The notes: generated by a model not told the origin, from the sequence alone. Counted from the stretch's first letter, positions 36,340-46,394 are shown. The stretch is DNA of 64,000 bases from Aquimarina sp. Aq78 (GCF_900299525.1 NZ_OMKA01000023.1:248001-312000), one strand, 5' to 3'. Program-made: numbers and translations.

Positions 36340-37245
36340 CTATCGAGAAGTATATACTAATCCAAATGAAAAAACGGATTCTTTATTATAATTTCTACCA
36401 TCTAGAGTAGTGCCGTATCCGGCAGAAACACCTAAAGCATTTTTATAAACAGGAACATAAAAATCAAAAGAAAGATTCGTGAAATCTACTTCAGTTTCAG
36501 GTAAAATAGCTGGCCCTCCTGCGTTGCCAAATTCTGGGGTGCCAATATCATATCCCGACATAGAGTTTTGTATGTTGAGTTTTGCATGTACATAAAGAAA
36601 CTCATTATAGTACCCTATTTTGGCACTATACAACATGGCATTAGGAATATCAAAATTATTGCTGTTACGTATACTATACCCAAATTGTAGTTCGCTAAAT
36701 ATTTTAAACGGTGTACTATACTGAAATATAGCTGAGCCATTAACAGTGGTAGCTTCATTGCCAAGAGAAAGTACACCCCCTCCTTTATAATTTCCTACAG
36801 GAAATGTAACTCCAGAAGCACCTCCCAAGGTTATATGAGAAGAGTTGTCGAATTTTTTCTCCAAAACTTTAGCTTTTAGAAAAATTCCTAAATCCTGAAT
36901 ACCATCTATCTGAGCTACATTTTGAACGGGATCAAGTGCTCCATCTTCACTTTCGACACTAATGTATGGTAAGGTAAGAGTTGTAGATAACCAATTTGTG
37001 ATGGCATATTGGCTATAAAAAGAGATAATAGATGAAGAAATTTCTCCTAAACCAGCAGGATTTCCTTCAGATAAAGTAGATCCCCTATAGAACTGATCAT
37101 AACTTTTGTATCCATAACTAGGAGCTAATGTAAAAGAATTCTTTTTAGGATAAAATCCATTTACAGGAATCTGCCCTATGGCATTTAAAAATGGTAAAAT
37201 ACATAATGTGATCCCTATTAGGGATCTTTTAGATTTGTGTAACAT
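36340..37245 (-). CDS. Predicted outer-membrane beta-barrel protein
   Basis: This 301-aa protein starts at an ATG followed by a signal peptide (LIGITLCILPFLNAIGQ); a longer frame to 37362 adds a stretch without export features. The mature part has alternating strands with aromatic girdle residues (NWLSTTLTLPYISVE, GYYNEFLYVHAKLNIQ, LSFDFYVPVYKNALGVSAGYG) and ends in a Tyr-rich strand, as in outer-membrane barrels of the transporter type. No substrate can be assigned. It is not clearly in an operon with its neighbours. Confidence 0.7.
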   Translation of the reverse strand: MLHKSKRSLIGITLCILPFLNAIGQIPVNGFYPKKNSFTLAPSYGYKSYDQFYRGSTLSEGNPAGLGEISSSIISFYSQYAITNWLSTTLTLPYISVESEDGALDPVQNVAQIDGIQDLGIFLKAKVLEKKFDNSSHITLGGASGVTFPVGNYKGGGVLSLGNEATTVNGSAIFQYSTPFKIFSELQFGYSIRNSNNFDIPNAMLYSAKIGYYNEFLYVHAKLNIQNSMSGYDIGTPEFGNAGGPAILPETEVDFTNLSFDFYVPVYKNALGVSAGYGTTLDGRNYNKESVFSFGLVYTSR

Positions 37246-37466
37246 AACTGTAATTTTGGTTAATAAATAAGTAGACTTAGCCGTGCTCATCCAGTTCACC
37301 TTACCAATACTATATGTTACTCTTTTGTTAAGATTTATTAAGGCAATGTTAATTGAAGTCAAAGACCTATTGGCCTTACTTTTTTACCATAAATAGTTTG
37401 GTTTTTTACTTGATTGAGAAAACGTATTAAGATTTTACCTATTTGTTTTACCAAAATAGTAATCAA

Positions 37467-38540
37467 TTATAATACTTTTATTTTCACATATTGATGGTAA
37501 TACTCTTTGAATCCTTCATTTTCTCCAAGCCGTAACGACATTACCTTCATACAAAACTCGTCTTTGTTAATCCAAAAAACACTATTGTCTTCGTAAGAAT
37601 GCAACCATTTTTGAAAAGAAACTGATAATCTCTTTACATAGTTATCTTCTTCTATATCATATAAATAAAAATTTGTAGGTTCTATCTCAAATACACCCAT
37701 AAAAGCATTAATAATTTTTTTCTTATCTGGTGAGATGATTGGTTTTTCAGGAAAAGAGTGCTTTTTACCAGTGTTTTTATCAATTAGAATATAAGAATCT
37801 CCTGAACCATATTCGCCTGAGCCATATTCACTTTGACAAACTACGTATGCATTTAGACTGTCGATTGTTCCTATATATTTATAATGCTTTGCATCCATAT
37901 CAGGAACCTCATCTGTAAGTGTAATTAATCCTTTGCTAGTTGGTAGGGTAATCGTTCCATTGTTTTTTTTTATCTCTAACGTATCTTCTCTAATTGTGAA
38001 GCTGTTTTTTTGATTTTTCTTTAACTCCTCATAAGTTTTTTTGGAGATTAGTTCTAAAGTGAGATAATTATCCAGATCAAAATCACTCTCCCCATCATAA
38101 GAATCGATGAACTTTAAATCGGAGTTGGATAATCGATAAAGCATAGGGTTTTTTGTGGTTAAGAATCCATCAAAAACATAACCTTTTATTGTAGTTATTT
38201 CTTTTGAATATATCAACACCCATTTACCATCAATAGTTTTTGTGTCTTCCTTAACCTGAAAAGCGTGATCCGTTTCTTCGATAATTTCAACAGGAGTCCC
38301 ATAATCCAAAGTACTTATCTTTTCGGCATTAATATCAGGTTGTCTTCGTACACTAAGTCCGCTAGTCGCAGTTACATAATAAAATACGGTATTTTTAACT
38401 TTTTCTGAGGTTGATTCTGTATTGTTTTGGTGATCGATTTTATCCTGAACCTGTTGATTTTTTGTACTTCTGGTATCCTTACAATTTAGGAAAGGAATAA
38501 CAACAAGTAGAAGCATTATGAGATTTAAAAATTTCCTCAT
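37467..38540 (-). CDS. SH3-domain lipoprotein
   Basis: This 357-aa lipoprotein has lipobox Cys20 (PFLNCKD). Residues about 55-125 form a bacterial SH3 (SH3b) domain (YYVTATSGLSVRRQP, then YGTPVEIIEE and GYVFDGFLTT), a fold that often binds the cell wall. The C-terminal 230 residues carry a repeated strand-type pattern with a DKNTGKKHSFPEKP stretch but no family I know. I chose the ATG 14 codons inside the longest frame because it gives a standard lipoprotein signal. The gene starts 38 nt after the CYTH gene stop, so the two may be co-transcribed. Confidence 0.75.
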   Translation of the reverse strand: MRKFLNLIMLLLVVIPFLNCKDTRSTKNQQVQDKIDHQNNTESTSEKVKNTVFYYVTATSGLSVRRQPDINAEKISTLDYGTPVEIIEETDHAFQVKEDTKTIDGKWVLIYSKEITTIKGYVFDGFLTTKNPMLYRLSNSDLKFIDSYDGESDFDLDNYLTLELISKKTYEELKKNQKNSFTIREDTLEIKKNNGTITLPTSKGLITLTDEVPDMDAKHYKYIGTIDSLNAYVVCQSEYGSGEYGSGDSYILIDKNTGKKHSFPEKPIISPDKKKIINAFMGVFEIEPTNFYLYDIEEDNYVKRLSVSFQKWLHSYEDNSVFWINKDEFCMKVMSLRLGENEGFKEYYHQYVKIKVL

Positions 38541-38578
38541 TTCATTAGTTTTTAAATTATTTTGAAATAGAAAATAGT

Positions 38579-39046
38579 TCACCAGGTTGTGTATGGTTTT
38601 TTACTTAATTGAGAATTATAATATTTTTGATTCCCCGTAACTTCTTCTCCTAACCAATCTGGTTTTAGGAATGTTTCATTTTCGTCTTCTAATTCAATTT
38701 CGGCTATAATGAGGTCTTTGTTTTCTCCAAAGAATTCATCGACTTCGTAGGTGTGGTTTCCTAGAGAGATTTCATATCGTATTTTTTCGATGATTCCTTT
38801 TTCACATAAAAGCATCAATTGTTCTGCTTCTGATACATCAATTTCTTTTTCCCATTCAAATCGAGAAGTCCCCGAAATGTTGCCAATTCCTTTTACAGTA
38901 ATAAAGGCGTATTCTCCTCTGATTCGAATACGAACTGTTCGTTCTGGGTCAGTATTTAGAAACCCCTGTATAATACGAGTGCTTTTTTGTGCTTCATTTT
39001 TAAAAGTTTCAGAGGTTACCAGGAATTTGCGTTCTATTTCAATCAT
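38579..39046 (-). CDS. CYTH-domain protein (triphosphate tunnel metalloenzyme)
   Basis: This 155-aa protein begins with the signature MIEIERKFLV (EIERK) and has the tunnel-lining charged residues in RTVRIRIRGEYAFITVKG and KIRYEI, with an acidic DEFFGENKDLIIAEIELE strand. Short CYTH proteins of this type hydrolyse inorganic triphosphate or triphosphorylated substrates; class IV adenylate cyclase activity is also possible in the family. Length is typical. The gene diverges from dinB over a 98-nt gap. Confidence 0.9.
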   Translation of the reverse strand: MIEIERKFLVTSETFKNEAQKSTRIIQGFLNTDPERTVRIRIRGEYAFITVKGIGNISGTSRFEWEKEIDVSEAEQLMLLCEKGIIEKIRYEISLGNHTYEVDEFFGENKDLIIAEIELEDENETFLKPDWLGEEVTGNQKYYNSQLSKKPYTTW

Positions 39047-39112
39047 GATTCATTATTCGGTTATTTCCGACGATGTAGAAATTTTTTATAATTAGAGATA
39101 AAGATATTATAA

Positions 39113-39140
39113 TTTGAATCATCAATATCTATTATTTTTG
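39113..39140 (+). promoter_or_regulatory. Predicted promoter of dinB
   Basis: TTTG at 39113-39116 and TATTTTTG at 39133-39140 have a 16-nt spacer, slightly short of the usual 17-23. The -7 box ends only 5 nt before the GTG start, implying a very short or missing leader. Confidence 0.4.
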
Positions 39141-39144
39141 TAAA

Positions 39145-40251
39145 GTGGAAGAGTCGGGTACATATAGAAAAATCATACATGTAGACATGGATGCATTCTA
39201 TGCTTCGGTAGAGCAATTGGATAATCCCGAACTTAGAGGGAAGCCATTGGCCGTTGGAGGAGGAGGAAAACGAGGTGTGGTTAGTGCAGCTAGTTATGAG
39301 GCCCGTGTATTTGGTGTACGATCTGCAATGCCTGGTTTTAAAGCTAGGAAACTTTGCCCTGATCTAATTTTTGTTAGACCTCGATTTGATCGGTATCAAG
39401 AAATTTCTTCTAAAATCAGAAAAATATTCTTTGAGTATACAGATCTGGTAGAACCTTTATCCCTGGATGAGGCCTATCTAGACGTTACCGAGAATAAAAA
39501 AGGAAACCCCAGTGCAACACTAATTGCCCAGGAAATCAGAAAACAGATTTTTGATGAGGTTGGATTAACTGCTTCTGCAGGAATATCAATCAATAAGTTT
39601 ATTGCCAAAGTAGCAAGTGACTATAATAAGCCTAATGGACAAAAAACAGTAAACCCCGAAGAGGTAATCGAGTTTTTGGAAGGTCTGGATGTTAAAAAAT
39701 TCTATGGAGTTGGTAAAGTCACTCAGGCTAAAATGTATCAAATAGGGATTTATACCGGAAAAGACTTAAAATTAAAATCAGAAGAATTTCTTACTCAGCA
39801 TTTTGGCAAATCAGGAGGGCATTACTATCGCATTGTAAGAGGAATTCATTTAAGCGAGGTAAAACCCAACCGTGAGCGCAAATCCCTGGCGGCAGAAAGA
39901 ACCTTTAGCGAAAATATAGCTTCAGAAATTTATATGCTAGAGCGATTAGAAAGTATCGCAGAAGAACTTCAAAAACGCCTTAAGCGAAGCAAGGTTTCGG
40001 GTAAAACTGTGACTCTAAAAATCAGATATAGTGATTTTACGCTACAAACCCGAAGTAAAACATTACCTTATTATGTAAACGATACCGATATCTTATTAGA
40101 AACTGCAAAAGAATTATTGTATCAAGATAAGATGAAGAACTCTGTACGATTATTAGGGATTTCACTCTCTAATCTTAATACTGGTAAAGAGAAGAAAAAA
40201 GAAAAGGAAAAAGAAGAAATAGAGATTATTCAGTTACGATTTGATTTTTAA
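39145..40251 (+). CDS. dinB: DNA polymerase IV (Y-family translesion polymerase)
   Basis: This 368-aa polymerase has the Y-family N-terminus IIHVDMDAFYASVE, with catalytic Asp in HVDMD, the steric-gate region (FYA), the SLDEAYLDVT motif with the second catalytic acidic pair, and the helix-hairpin-helix KFYGVGKVTQAKM. The C-terminus is a Lys/Glu-rich linker ending in QLRFDF, which fits a beta-clamp binding peptide. The only start compatible with the conserved N-terminus is the GTG at 39145. The stop lies 3 nt from the end of the convergent aminotransferase gene. Confidence 0.95.
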   Translation: MEESGTYRKIIHVDMDAFYASVEQLDNPELRGKPLAVGGGGKRGVVSAASYEARVFGVRSAMPGFKARKLCPDLIFVRPRFDRYQEISSKIRKIFFEYTDLVEPLSLDEAYLDVTENKKGNPSATLIAQEIRKQIFDEVGLTASAGISINKFIAKVASDYNKPNGQKTVNPEEVIEFLEGLDVKKFYGVGKVTQAKMYQIGIYTGKDLKLKSEEFLTQHFGKSGGHYYRIVRGIHLSEVKPNRERKSLAAERTFSENIASEIYMLERLESIAEELQKRLKRSKVSGKTVTLKIRYSDFTLQTRSKTLPYYVNDTDILLETAKELLYQDKMKNSVRLLGISLSNLNTGKEKKKEKEKEEIEIIQLRFDF

Positions 40252-40253
40252 TT

Positions 40254-41399
40254 TCAAATCTCACACAAAATCTCTGCGGCTCGTTTTAAAGTTTCTTCGG
40301 TTTTAGCAAAGCAGAAACGTAGCACGTTATCATCTTTCTGATTCAAGTTAAAAACGGATACCGGGATAGATGCAATCTTATATTCTTTGGTTAACCTTTC
40401 AGCGAAAGCTACATCACTTTCATTAGTAATAGCAGAATAATCCAATACCTGAAAATATGTCCCGGATGCTGGAGTAAACTTAAAACGAGAATCGGTAATC
40501 ATAGATAGGAAAAAATCTCGTTTTTTTTGATAGAAATCAGGAAGGGAAAGATAATTTCCGGGAACTTTTAAATATTCGGCCAAAGCGTATTGCATAGGAT
40601 GACTGCTAGAAAAGACATTAAACTGATGTACTTTTCTAAATTCTGTCATTAATTCTTTTGGAGCCAGGCAATACCCCATTTTCCAACCGGTAGTATGAAA
40701 TGTCTTCCCGAAAGAAGCAGTAATAAAAGCACGCTCTGCTAATCCAGGAAATAATGCAGCGCTTTGATGTGCCTGGCCATCAAAAATAATATGTTCATAT
40801 ACTTCATCACTCAACAAAATAATATCCGTATTCTTTACTAATTTTTCTAATTGAAGCATATCTTCTTTAGACAAAACGCTTCCACTGGGATTATGAGGAG
40901 TATTGATAATGATCATTTTGGTTTTAGAAGTGATTTTAGCAGCTACTTCTTGCCAGTCTACGCTAAAATGAGGCGCAGACAACTGTACCGGAACGATCGT
41001 TCCTCCGAATAATTCGATAGATGGTTCATACGAATCATAGGCAGGTTTAAATATAATTACCTCATCACCAGGGTTTATAAAAGCCGAAATAATAGTAAAA
41101 ATAGCCTGTGTAGCACCAGAGGTTATGGTAATATCGGTTTCAGGATGATAATTACTGCCGTATAGCGAGTTGGTTTTTTTAGTAATAACTTCTCTTAAAG
41201 AGAGCAATCCAGGCATTGGTGCATATTGGTTATATCCATTTTGCATGGCTTGAGTTACCAAATCAATTAGTTTTGGACTTGCCTCAAAATTTGGAAAGCC
41301 CTGAGATAGATTTAATGCTTCATATTGATGAGCCATTTTGCTCATTATTGTAAAAATTGTAGTGCCGACTTGTGGTAGTTTGGATTTGATATTTTGCAT
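40254..41399 (-). CDS. PLP-dependent aminotransferase (methionine/kynurenine aminotransferase type)
   Basis: This 381-aa class I/II aminotransferase has the NLSQGFPNF motif near 33-42, the GYNQYAPMPGLLSLR substrate region, NTPHNPSGSVLS, the SDEVYEHI motif and the PLP-Lys in SFGKTFHTTGWKMGY. The NQYAP and QGFPNF motifs match the methionine aminotransferase/kynurenine-oxoglutarate transaminase subgroup (E. coli YbdL type). It probably transaminates methionine or aromatic amino acids; the exact substrate is not readable. It converges on dinB with almost no gap. Confidence 0.88.
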   Translation of the reverse strand: MQNIKSKLPQVGTTIFTIMSKMAHQYEALNLSQGFPNFEASPKLIDLVTQAMQNGYNQYAPMPGLLSLREVITKKTNSLYGSNYHPETDITITSGATQAIFTIISAFINPGDEVIIFKPAYDSYEPSIELFGGTIVPVQLSAPHFSVDWQEVAAKITSKTKMIIINTPHNPSGSVLSKEDMLQLEKLVKNTDIILLSDEVYEHIIFDGQAHQSAALFPGLAERAFITASFGKTFHTTGWKMGYCLAPKELMTEFRKVHQFNVFSSSHPMQYALAEYLKVPGNYLSLPDFYQKKRDFFLSMITDSRFKFTPASGTYFQVLDYSAITNESDVAFAERLTKEYKIASIPVSVFNLNQKDDNVLRFCFAKTEETLKRAAEILCEI

Positions 41400-41424
41400 G
41401 CTTAAAAATAGTACAATTTTTGAT

Positions 41425-42021
41425 TTAAAGCATTTCTTTTATCTGTCTTAAATCCTGTAAAACAGGATCAATTTCTTTTTTGTTTTTCTTTACCTTTTTC
41501 ATCATACTTATAAACCCTACAATTAGTACCCAGCAGAAGGTAAGTGTATAGGCCCAAAAGGAAAACCAAAAACTAGCTCCTTTTAGAACTACCCGAAAAT
41601 ATACGAAAAGAATAGAAGCCAGTAAAATAAGATAAACCGGCATATACATACTTGTGATCCATTTGTAATAGGATAGTTTTTTAATCATTATTCTGGCAAA
41701 AGATGTTACATTTTTGTTGAGCTCAGGAGTTTTCCAGAAAAGTACCCTGTACCAAAGTATTACAAGAGTTATCAGAAGTAAAATACCCATACTTAATAAA
41801 CTACCATAAAAAAGCGGGGTTCCACTATCATAGGCAGACCATAACCATCCTAAAACGATAAAAGTCGGAGCAAATAAAATGCTGGTCAATAAATTACTAA
41901 AAAGGATTTTTTTGTTCAGTTTTTTCAACTTTTCTAATAAAGAATCTGGATTTTGACTCATCTCTGTGTTTGATATATTAACCGATTTCCAATCATTTTT
42001 TAATTCTTCAAAATCACTCAT
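41425..42021 (-). CDS. Four-helix membrane protein, possible anti-sigma partner
   Basis: This 198-aa protein has a soluble N-terminus (1-35) and four predicted membrane helices (about 36-58, 70-92, 118-140, 148-168), ending in a basic KKVKKNKKEIDP tail. Its start overlaps the sigma-factor stop by 8 nt, so the two are translation-coupled. A membrane protein directly after an ECF sigma gene is often its anti-sigma factor or a regulon member. I recognise no anti-sigma domain, so that role is inference from order only. Confidence 0.6.
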   Translation of the reverse strand: MSDFEELKNDWKSVNISNTEMSQNPDSLLEKLKKLNKKILFSNLLTSILFAPTFIVLGWLWSAYDSGTPLFYGSLLSMGILLLITLVILWYRVLFWKTPELNKNVTSFARIMIKKLSYYKWITSMYMPVYLILLASILFVYFRVVLKGASFWFSFWAYTLTFCWVLIVGFISMMKKVKKNKKEIDPVLQDLRQIKEML

Positions 42022-42517
42022 TATTGTATATTTTTAAAAGTTTCTTTTTGATTCTGTTTATTCGTACACCTACATTACTGATTTCTATTCCTAATATATC
42101 TGCAATCTCTTTATAGCTTAATTCTTCAAGTACTAAACTAATAATGATACGTTCTTCTTTTTTTAGTAGTTGTATACATTGCATTAGCTTGCTTATTTTG
42201 TGTTCTTGTTCTGTTGTATTAGTATCAATCGTTTCTGCTATGCTTTCGGGAACTCCCCTACGAATTATTTGCTGATGTTTTTTGTTTTTTTTGTTGAAGG
42301 TAATTGTAGTGTTTAGCGTTACCCTATATAACCATGTGGTAAGTTGAGCATTACCTTTAAAATTCTTTAAACCATTCCAAATATTAATTAACACATCTTG
42401 ATATAGGTCGTCTACTAAATCTCTTTCATATAAATACGCATGACAAATACGATAGACTTTATCTTTATGGTGTGTGACAATCTCTTTAAACAGTAATTCT
42501 CTGTTAGTGTTTTCCAT
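42014..42517 (-). CDS. ECF-type RNA polymerase sigma factor
   Basis: This 167-aa protein has the sigma-70 region 2 (DKVYRICHAYLYERDLVDDLYQDVLINIWNG) and region 4 (KEERIIISLVLEELSYKEIADILGI helix-turn-helix), the minimal layout of ECF sigma factors. The gene abuts the hydrolase gene upstream and overlaps the membrane-protein gene downstream. Target promoters are unknown; autoregulation through the palindrome at 43432-43453 is possible but not shown. Confidence 0.9.
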   Translation of the reverse strand: MENTNRELLFKEIVTHHKDKVYRICHAYLYERDLVDDLYQDVLINIWNGLKNFKGNAQLTTWLYRVTLNTTITFNKKNKKHQQIIRRGVPESIAETIDTNTTEQEHKISKLMQCIQLLKKEERIIISLVLEELSYKEIADILGIEISNVGVRINRIKKKLLKIYNNE

Positions 42518-43396
42518 TTACTTATTGATAAAACTTTTAACAGATTCATTAAAGGCCGTAGGATTATCCAACATGATAAAGTGCTCTGCTTTTTCAATTA
42601 ATTCTACAGTGCAATTAGAACAATTTTGGTATTGTTGTTTGTAAATAGAAAGTTTTGATTTCTTGGTTAAACTAGGCATTTGTGCAATAGGCTCATTCCA
42701 ATTTGTCAGTATCAAAGTAGGGATTTTAATAGAAGCTATAGGTGCTCTCAAATCATTACTCATCAATTCAAACATAGTAACCCCCAGAGTTCTTCTATCT
42801 GATTTTATAGCATCTTTAAGTACCCCATTAAGCTTGCTTTTATCTCGTATCATACTATTAAGAGTAGCTTTTAAATTTTGTTGCAAAGCCTCATCTGTCA
42901 AATGAATATAGGTATCTTTCATTGATGAATATGATGATTTTATAATTTCTTCTGTAATATTGGGGTTATTGGCACCTGCCAAGAAAGGTAATGCATCGAC
43001 TATAATAAGTTTTGAAACGATAGTTTCATCTTCTATTGCTAATAATAAAGAAATAAAACCACCAATACTATGACCAATTAAAATACTATTTTCAGATTTG
43101 TGTTTGTTGATATATTGAATTAAATCTTTTTGAATTATAGGAAGAATAGAATCTTCGGTGATGGGTTTTGTACCAGAATATCCTGCCAGAGTAAAAGCAT
43201 GGATTTTGTACTGATTTTTGTATTCGTTTATAGTCTCGTTCCAGACATTTGAGCTACATGATAATCCAGGGATTAAAAACAAAGTTTCTCCACTACCTTG
43301 AATCGAAACATCAAATGAATCATAATGCTCAATTTTTTGAGCCTGAAATGTATTGATCATCAAAAGTAATGCGAAAGAAAATAATGTAGTTTTCAT
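42518..43396 (-). CDS. Exported alpha/beta hydrolase
   Basis: This 292-aa protein has a signal peptide (residues 1-19, ending TFQA) and an alpha/beta-hydrolase fold: the GETLFLIPGLSCSSNVW oxyanion region, the nucleophile elbow GHSIGG, a late Asp in LTNWNEPIAQMP region, and the final His in EKAEHFIMLDNP. The substrate is unknown. It is the first gene of a likely three-gene operon with the ECF sigma factor and the four-helix protein. A nearly perfect palindrome lies 36 nt upstream of its start. Confidence 0.85.
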   Translation of the reverse strand: MKTTLFSFALLLMINTFQAQKIEHYDSFDVSIQGSGETLFLIPGLSCSSNVWNETINEYKNQYKIHAFTLAGYSGTKPITEDSILPIIQKDLIQYINKHKSENSILIGHSIGGFISLLLAIEDETIVSKLIIVDALPFLAGANNPNITEEIIKSSYSSMKDTYIHLTDEALQQNLKATLNSMIRDKSKLNGVLKDAIKSDRRTLGVTMFELMSNDLRAPIASIKIPTLILTNWNEPIAQMPSLTKKSKLSIYKQQYQNCSNCTVELIEKAEHFIMLDNPTAFNESVKSFINK

Positions 43397-43431
43397 GATG
43401 TAAATTTTTTATGATTTACCCTTTTAGTACC

Positions 43432-43453
43432 AGTGTAATAATTTTATTACACT
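43432..43453. promoter_or_regulatory. Near-perfect palindrome upstream of the hydrolase/sigma operon
   Basis: AGTGTAATAA and TTATTACACT are exact reverse complements with a 2-nt TT centre. It lies 36-57 nt upstream of the hydrolase start on the - strand, a typical operator position. A short T-run follows on the + strand, so a weak hairpin terminator of + strand transcripts is the alternative. Confidence 0.5.
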
Positions 43454-43640
43454 TTTTATTAGCATATTTTTATACTAGATACGATTTGTTAAGATCTTTA
43501 ACCACTACTGTCATTTTTGTTAAATAGCTAGAAAATAAAAGTTTAATAGAAAGTATTAATCGATTTGGAGATAGATAATCAATTAAGTCGCTTTCTTTTT
43601 TATATTCATTATAAATAGCGAAATAAACCCATGCTAAAGC

Positions 43641-43671
43641 TTGGCTAAAAAAGCATTGAACCCTATTTTTG
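43641..43671 (+). promoter_or_regulatory. Predicted promoter of sdhCAB
   Basis: TTG at 43641-43643 and TATTTTTG at 43664-43671 have a 20-nt spacer, a full consensus match. It gives a leader of about 20 nt before the sdhC ATG at 43700. Confidence 0.6.
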
Positions 43672-43699
43672 CTTCACAACTAATTAAACATTTTAAATA

Positions 43700-44359
43700 A
43701 TGGGTGGATTGATAAAATCTTCAATAGCTAGAAAAGTAGCCATGGCACTTTCGGGACTTTTCTTAGTTTTCTTCTTATTACAACACTTTACCATCAATTT
43801 TACTTCAATTTTCAGCGTAGATACATTTAATGAGTTATCTCATTTTATGGGTACAAATCCGCTAGTTCAATTTGCATTGCAGCCTGTACTTATTTTTGGA
43901 GTGGTTTTTCATTTTGTGATGGGTTTTGTATTAGAAATCAAAAACAAGAATGCCAGAGCGGTTAAGTATGCGAAATATAGTGGAGGAGCTAATTCTTCAT
44001 GGATGTCTAGAAATATGATTTATTCTGGATTAGTGATTCTTGCATTTTTAGGGTTGCATTTCTATGACTTTTGGGTTCCAGAAATAGTACATAAATATGT
44101 AGAATTTGCACCAGAAGATCCAACACGATATTATACAGAATTACTACATAAATTTGAGAGCCCTATTCGTACTGGGTTATATGCACTTTCATTTGTGTTT
44201 TTAGCATTGCATTTGTGGCATGGGTTTGCATCTTCGTTTCAATCTGTAGGATTTAATAATAAATATTCTATAGCAGCAACCAAGTTTGCTAAAGCTTTTG
44301 CAATAGTAATTCCTGTAGGGTTTATTGTTATCGCCTTAGTGCTTCATTTTACTCATTAA
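43700..44359 (+). CDS. sdhC: Succinate dehydrogenase cytochrome b subunit (type B)
   Basis: This 219-aa subunit has five predicted membrane helices and the His residues expected for two haems, in [27 protein letters not shown] and [10 protein letters not shown] single fused membrane subunit is the mark of type B complex II, which transfers electrons from succinate to menaquinone. The order C-A-B with gaps of 13 and 6 nt shows one operon, driven by the promoter at 43641-43671. Confidence 0.93.
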   Translation: MGGLIKSSIARKVAMALSGLFLVFFLLQHFTINFTSIFSVDTFNELSHFMGTNPLVQFALQPVLIFGVVFHFVMGFVLEIKNKNARAVKYAKYSGGANSSWMSRNMIYSGLVILAFLGLHFYDFWVPEIVHKYVEFAPEDPTRYYTELLHKFESPIRTGLYALSFVFLALHLWHGFASSFQSVGFNNKYSIAATKFAKAFAIVIPVGFIVIALVLHFTH

Positions 44360-44372
44360 AAACACCACTAGT

Positions 44373-46388
44373 ATGTCAATTTTAGATTCTAAAATACCTG
44401 AAGGTCCACTGGCAGATAAGTGGACAAATTATAAAAATAAAATTAACCTGGTTAATCCAGCGAATAAACGAAACATAGATGTTATCGTTGTTGGTACAGG
44501 ATTAGCAGGAGGAAGTGCGGCTGCTACATTGGCCGAGCTTGGATATAATGTGAAAACATTCTGTTATTCTGATTCTCCTCGTCGTGCACATTCGATTGCA
44601 GCGCAAGGAGGAATTAATGCAGCAAAAAACTATCAGGGTGATGGTGATTCTGATTACCGACTGTTTTATGATACTGTAAAAGGAGGAGATTATCGTTCTC
44701 GTGAAGCTAATGTATATCGATTGGCAGAAGTTTCAGGAAATATTATAGATCAGTGCGTAGCACAAGGAGTTCCTTTTGCACGTGAATATGGCGGATTGTT
44801 AGATAACCGTTCTTTTGGAGGGGTATTGGTATCTCGTACATTTTATGCCAAAGGACAAACAGGGCAACAATTGCTTCTTGGAGCATATTCTGCAATGAAT
44901 CGCCAGATTAACAGGGGGAAAATACAAACTTTTAACCGTCACGAAATGTTAGATTTGGTGAAGGTTGATGGTAAAGCTCGTGGAATTATTGCTCGCGATC
45001 TGGTTACAGGAGAAATAGAACGTCATTCTGCTCACGCTGTGGTATTAGCAAGTGGTGGATACGGAAATGTATTTTATTTAAGTACCAATGCAATGGGGAG
45101 TAACGTAATGGCAGCATGGAGAGCACACCGTAGAGGAGCTTTCTTTGCAAATCCTTGTTATACCCAGATTCACCCAACTTGTATACCAGTATCTGGAGAT
45201 CATCAGTCTAAATTAACATTAATGTCTGAATCGTTGCGTAACGATGGTCGTATATGGGTGCCAAAAAGAATGGAGGATGTAGAAGCTATACGTGAAGGTA
45301 AATTGAAACCAACGCAGTTGTCTGAAGAAGAAAGAGATTACTATCTGGAGCGTCGTTATCCAGCTTTTGGTAACCTGGTACCACGTGATGTAGCTTCGAG
45401 AGCAGCAAAAGAACGTTGTGATGCCGGTTTTGGAGTGAATAAAACAGGAGAAGCTGTATATCTGGATTTTGCATCAGCAATCCAACGATACGGAAAAGAA
45501 AAAGCAATGACTTCGGGTATGCATAACCCTTCTAAGGAAGAAATTACGAAGATGGGAGAGGAAGTTATCGAAAGTAAATATGGGAATCTATTTCAGATGT
45601 ATGAAAAGATTGTAGATGAGAATCCTTATAAATCTCCGATGATGATCTATCCTGCTGTGCATTATACCATGGGAGGTCTTTGGGTAGATTATAACTTACA
45701 AACTACTATACCAGGATGTTATGCCGCAGGAGAAGCAAATTTCTCTGATCACGGTGCAAACCGTCTTGGAGCATCAGCATTGATGCAAGGGCTAGCAGAC
45801 GGATATTTTGTGTTACCATATACGATTGGAGATTATTTATCTAGTGATATTAGAACAGGGAAAATCCCAACAGATACACCAGAGTTTGATCAAGCCGAAA
45901 AAGAAGTTAAAGATCGTATCGAGAAATTAATGGGTGGATCAGGAGAACATTCTGTAGATTATTACCATAAGAAGTTAGGTAAAATCATGTGGAATAAATG
46001 TGGAATGTCTCGTAATGAGAAAGAACTAAAAGAAGCTATCGAAGAAATCGCAGTACTACGGGAAGATTTCTGGAAAAATGTAAAAGTTCCGGGAACGGTT
46101 AATAGTATGAATCCAGAATTAGAAAAGGCAGGAAGAGTAGCTGATTTCTTAGAATTGGGAGAGTTATTTGCCAAAGATGCATTAAATCGCAATGAATCTT
46201 GTGGAGGACATTTTAGAGAAGAATCTGTAGAACAGTCTGGAGAACAAAAAGGAGAAGCACTTAGAGACGATAAAAACTTTAAGTATGTAGCAGCGTGGGA
46301 GTACAAAGGAGAGCCTAAAGATGCCGAACTGCATAAAGAAGATCTGGTCTTCGAAAACATTGAATTAAAAACACGTTCTTATAAATAA
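44373..46388 (+). CDS. sdhA: Succinate dehydrogenase flavoprotein subunit
   Basis: This 671-aa subunit has the FAD-binding [19 protein letters not shown] motif (about 36-54), the His-flavin attachment region [15 protein letters not shown], and the active-site [11 protein letters not shown] and [15 protein letters not shown] motifs. It oxidises succinate to fumarate and passes electrons to SdhB. The length and the long C-terminal extension match type B enzymes of Bacteroidota. Confidence 0.96.
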   Translation: MSILDSKIPEGPLADKWTNYKNKINLVNPANKRNIDVIVVGTGLAGGSAAATLAELGYNVKTFCYSDSPRRAHSIAAQGGINAAKNYQGDGDSDYRLFYDTVKGGDYRSREANVYRLAEVSGNIIDQCVAQGVPFAREYGGLLDNRSFGGVLVSRTFYAKGQTGQQLLLGAYSAMNRQINRGKIQTFNRHEMLDLVKVDGKARGIIARDLVTGEIERHSAHAVVLASGGYGNVFYLSTNAMGSNVMAAWRAHRRGAFFANPCYTQIHPTCIPVSGDHQSKLTLMSESLRNDGRIWVPKRMEDVEAIREGKLKPTQLSEEERDYYLERRYPAFGNLVPRDVASRAAKERCDAGFGVNKTGEAVYLDFASAIQRYGKEKAMTSGMHNPSKEEITKMGEEVIESKYGNLFQMYEKIVDENPYKSPMMIYPAVHYTMGGLWVDYNLQTTIPGCYAAGEANFSDHGANRLGASALMQGLADGYFVLPYTIGDYLSSDIRTGKIPTDTPEFDQAEKEVKDRIEKLMGGSGEHSVDYYHKKLGKIMWNKCGMSRNEKELKEAIEEIAVLREDFWKNVKVPGTVNSMNPELEKAGRVADFLELGELFAKDALNRNESCGGHFREESVEQSGEQKGEALRDDKNFKYVAAWEYKGEPKDAELHKEDLVFENIELKTRSYK

Positions 46389-46394
46389 AAAGCT

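Larger units (their letters stand above)
43397..43699. other. Intergenic region between divergent hydrolase operon and sdhCAB
   Basis: These 303 nt hold a palindrome near the hydrolase gene (43432-43453) and the sdh promoter (43641-43671). Nothing else was recognised. Confidence 0.6.

Noticed and set aside
40249..40256. dinB and aminotransferase genes ending 3 nt apart, suspected as possible fusion or frameshift
   Set aside because: Both proteins have full length and normal C-termini; this is simply tight convergent packing.
45962..46360. 132-codon - strand frame inside sdhA
   Set aside because: Ser/Leu-rich shadow of a strongly conserved enzyme on the other strand.
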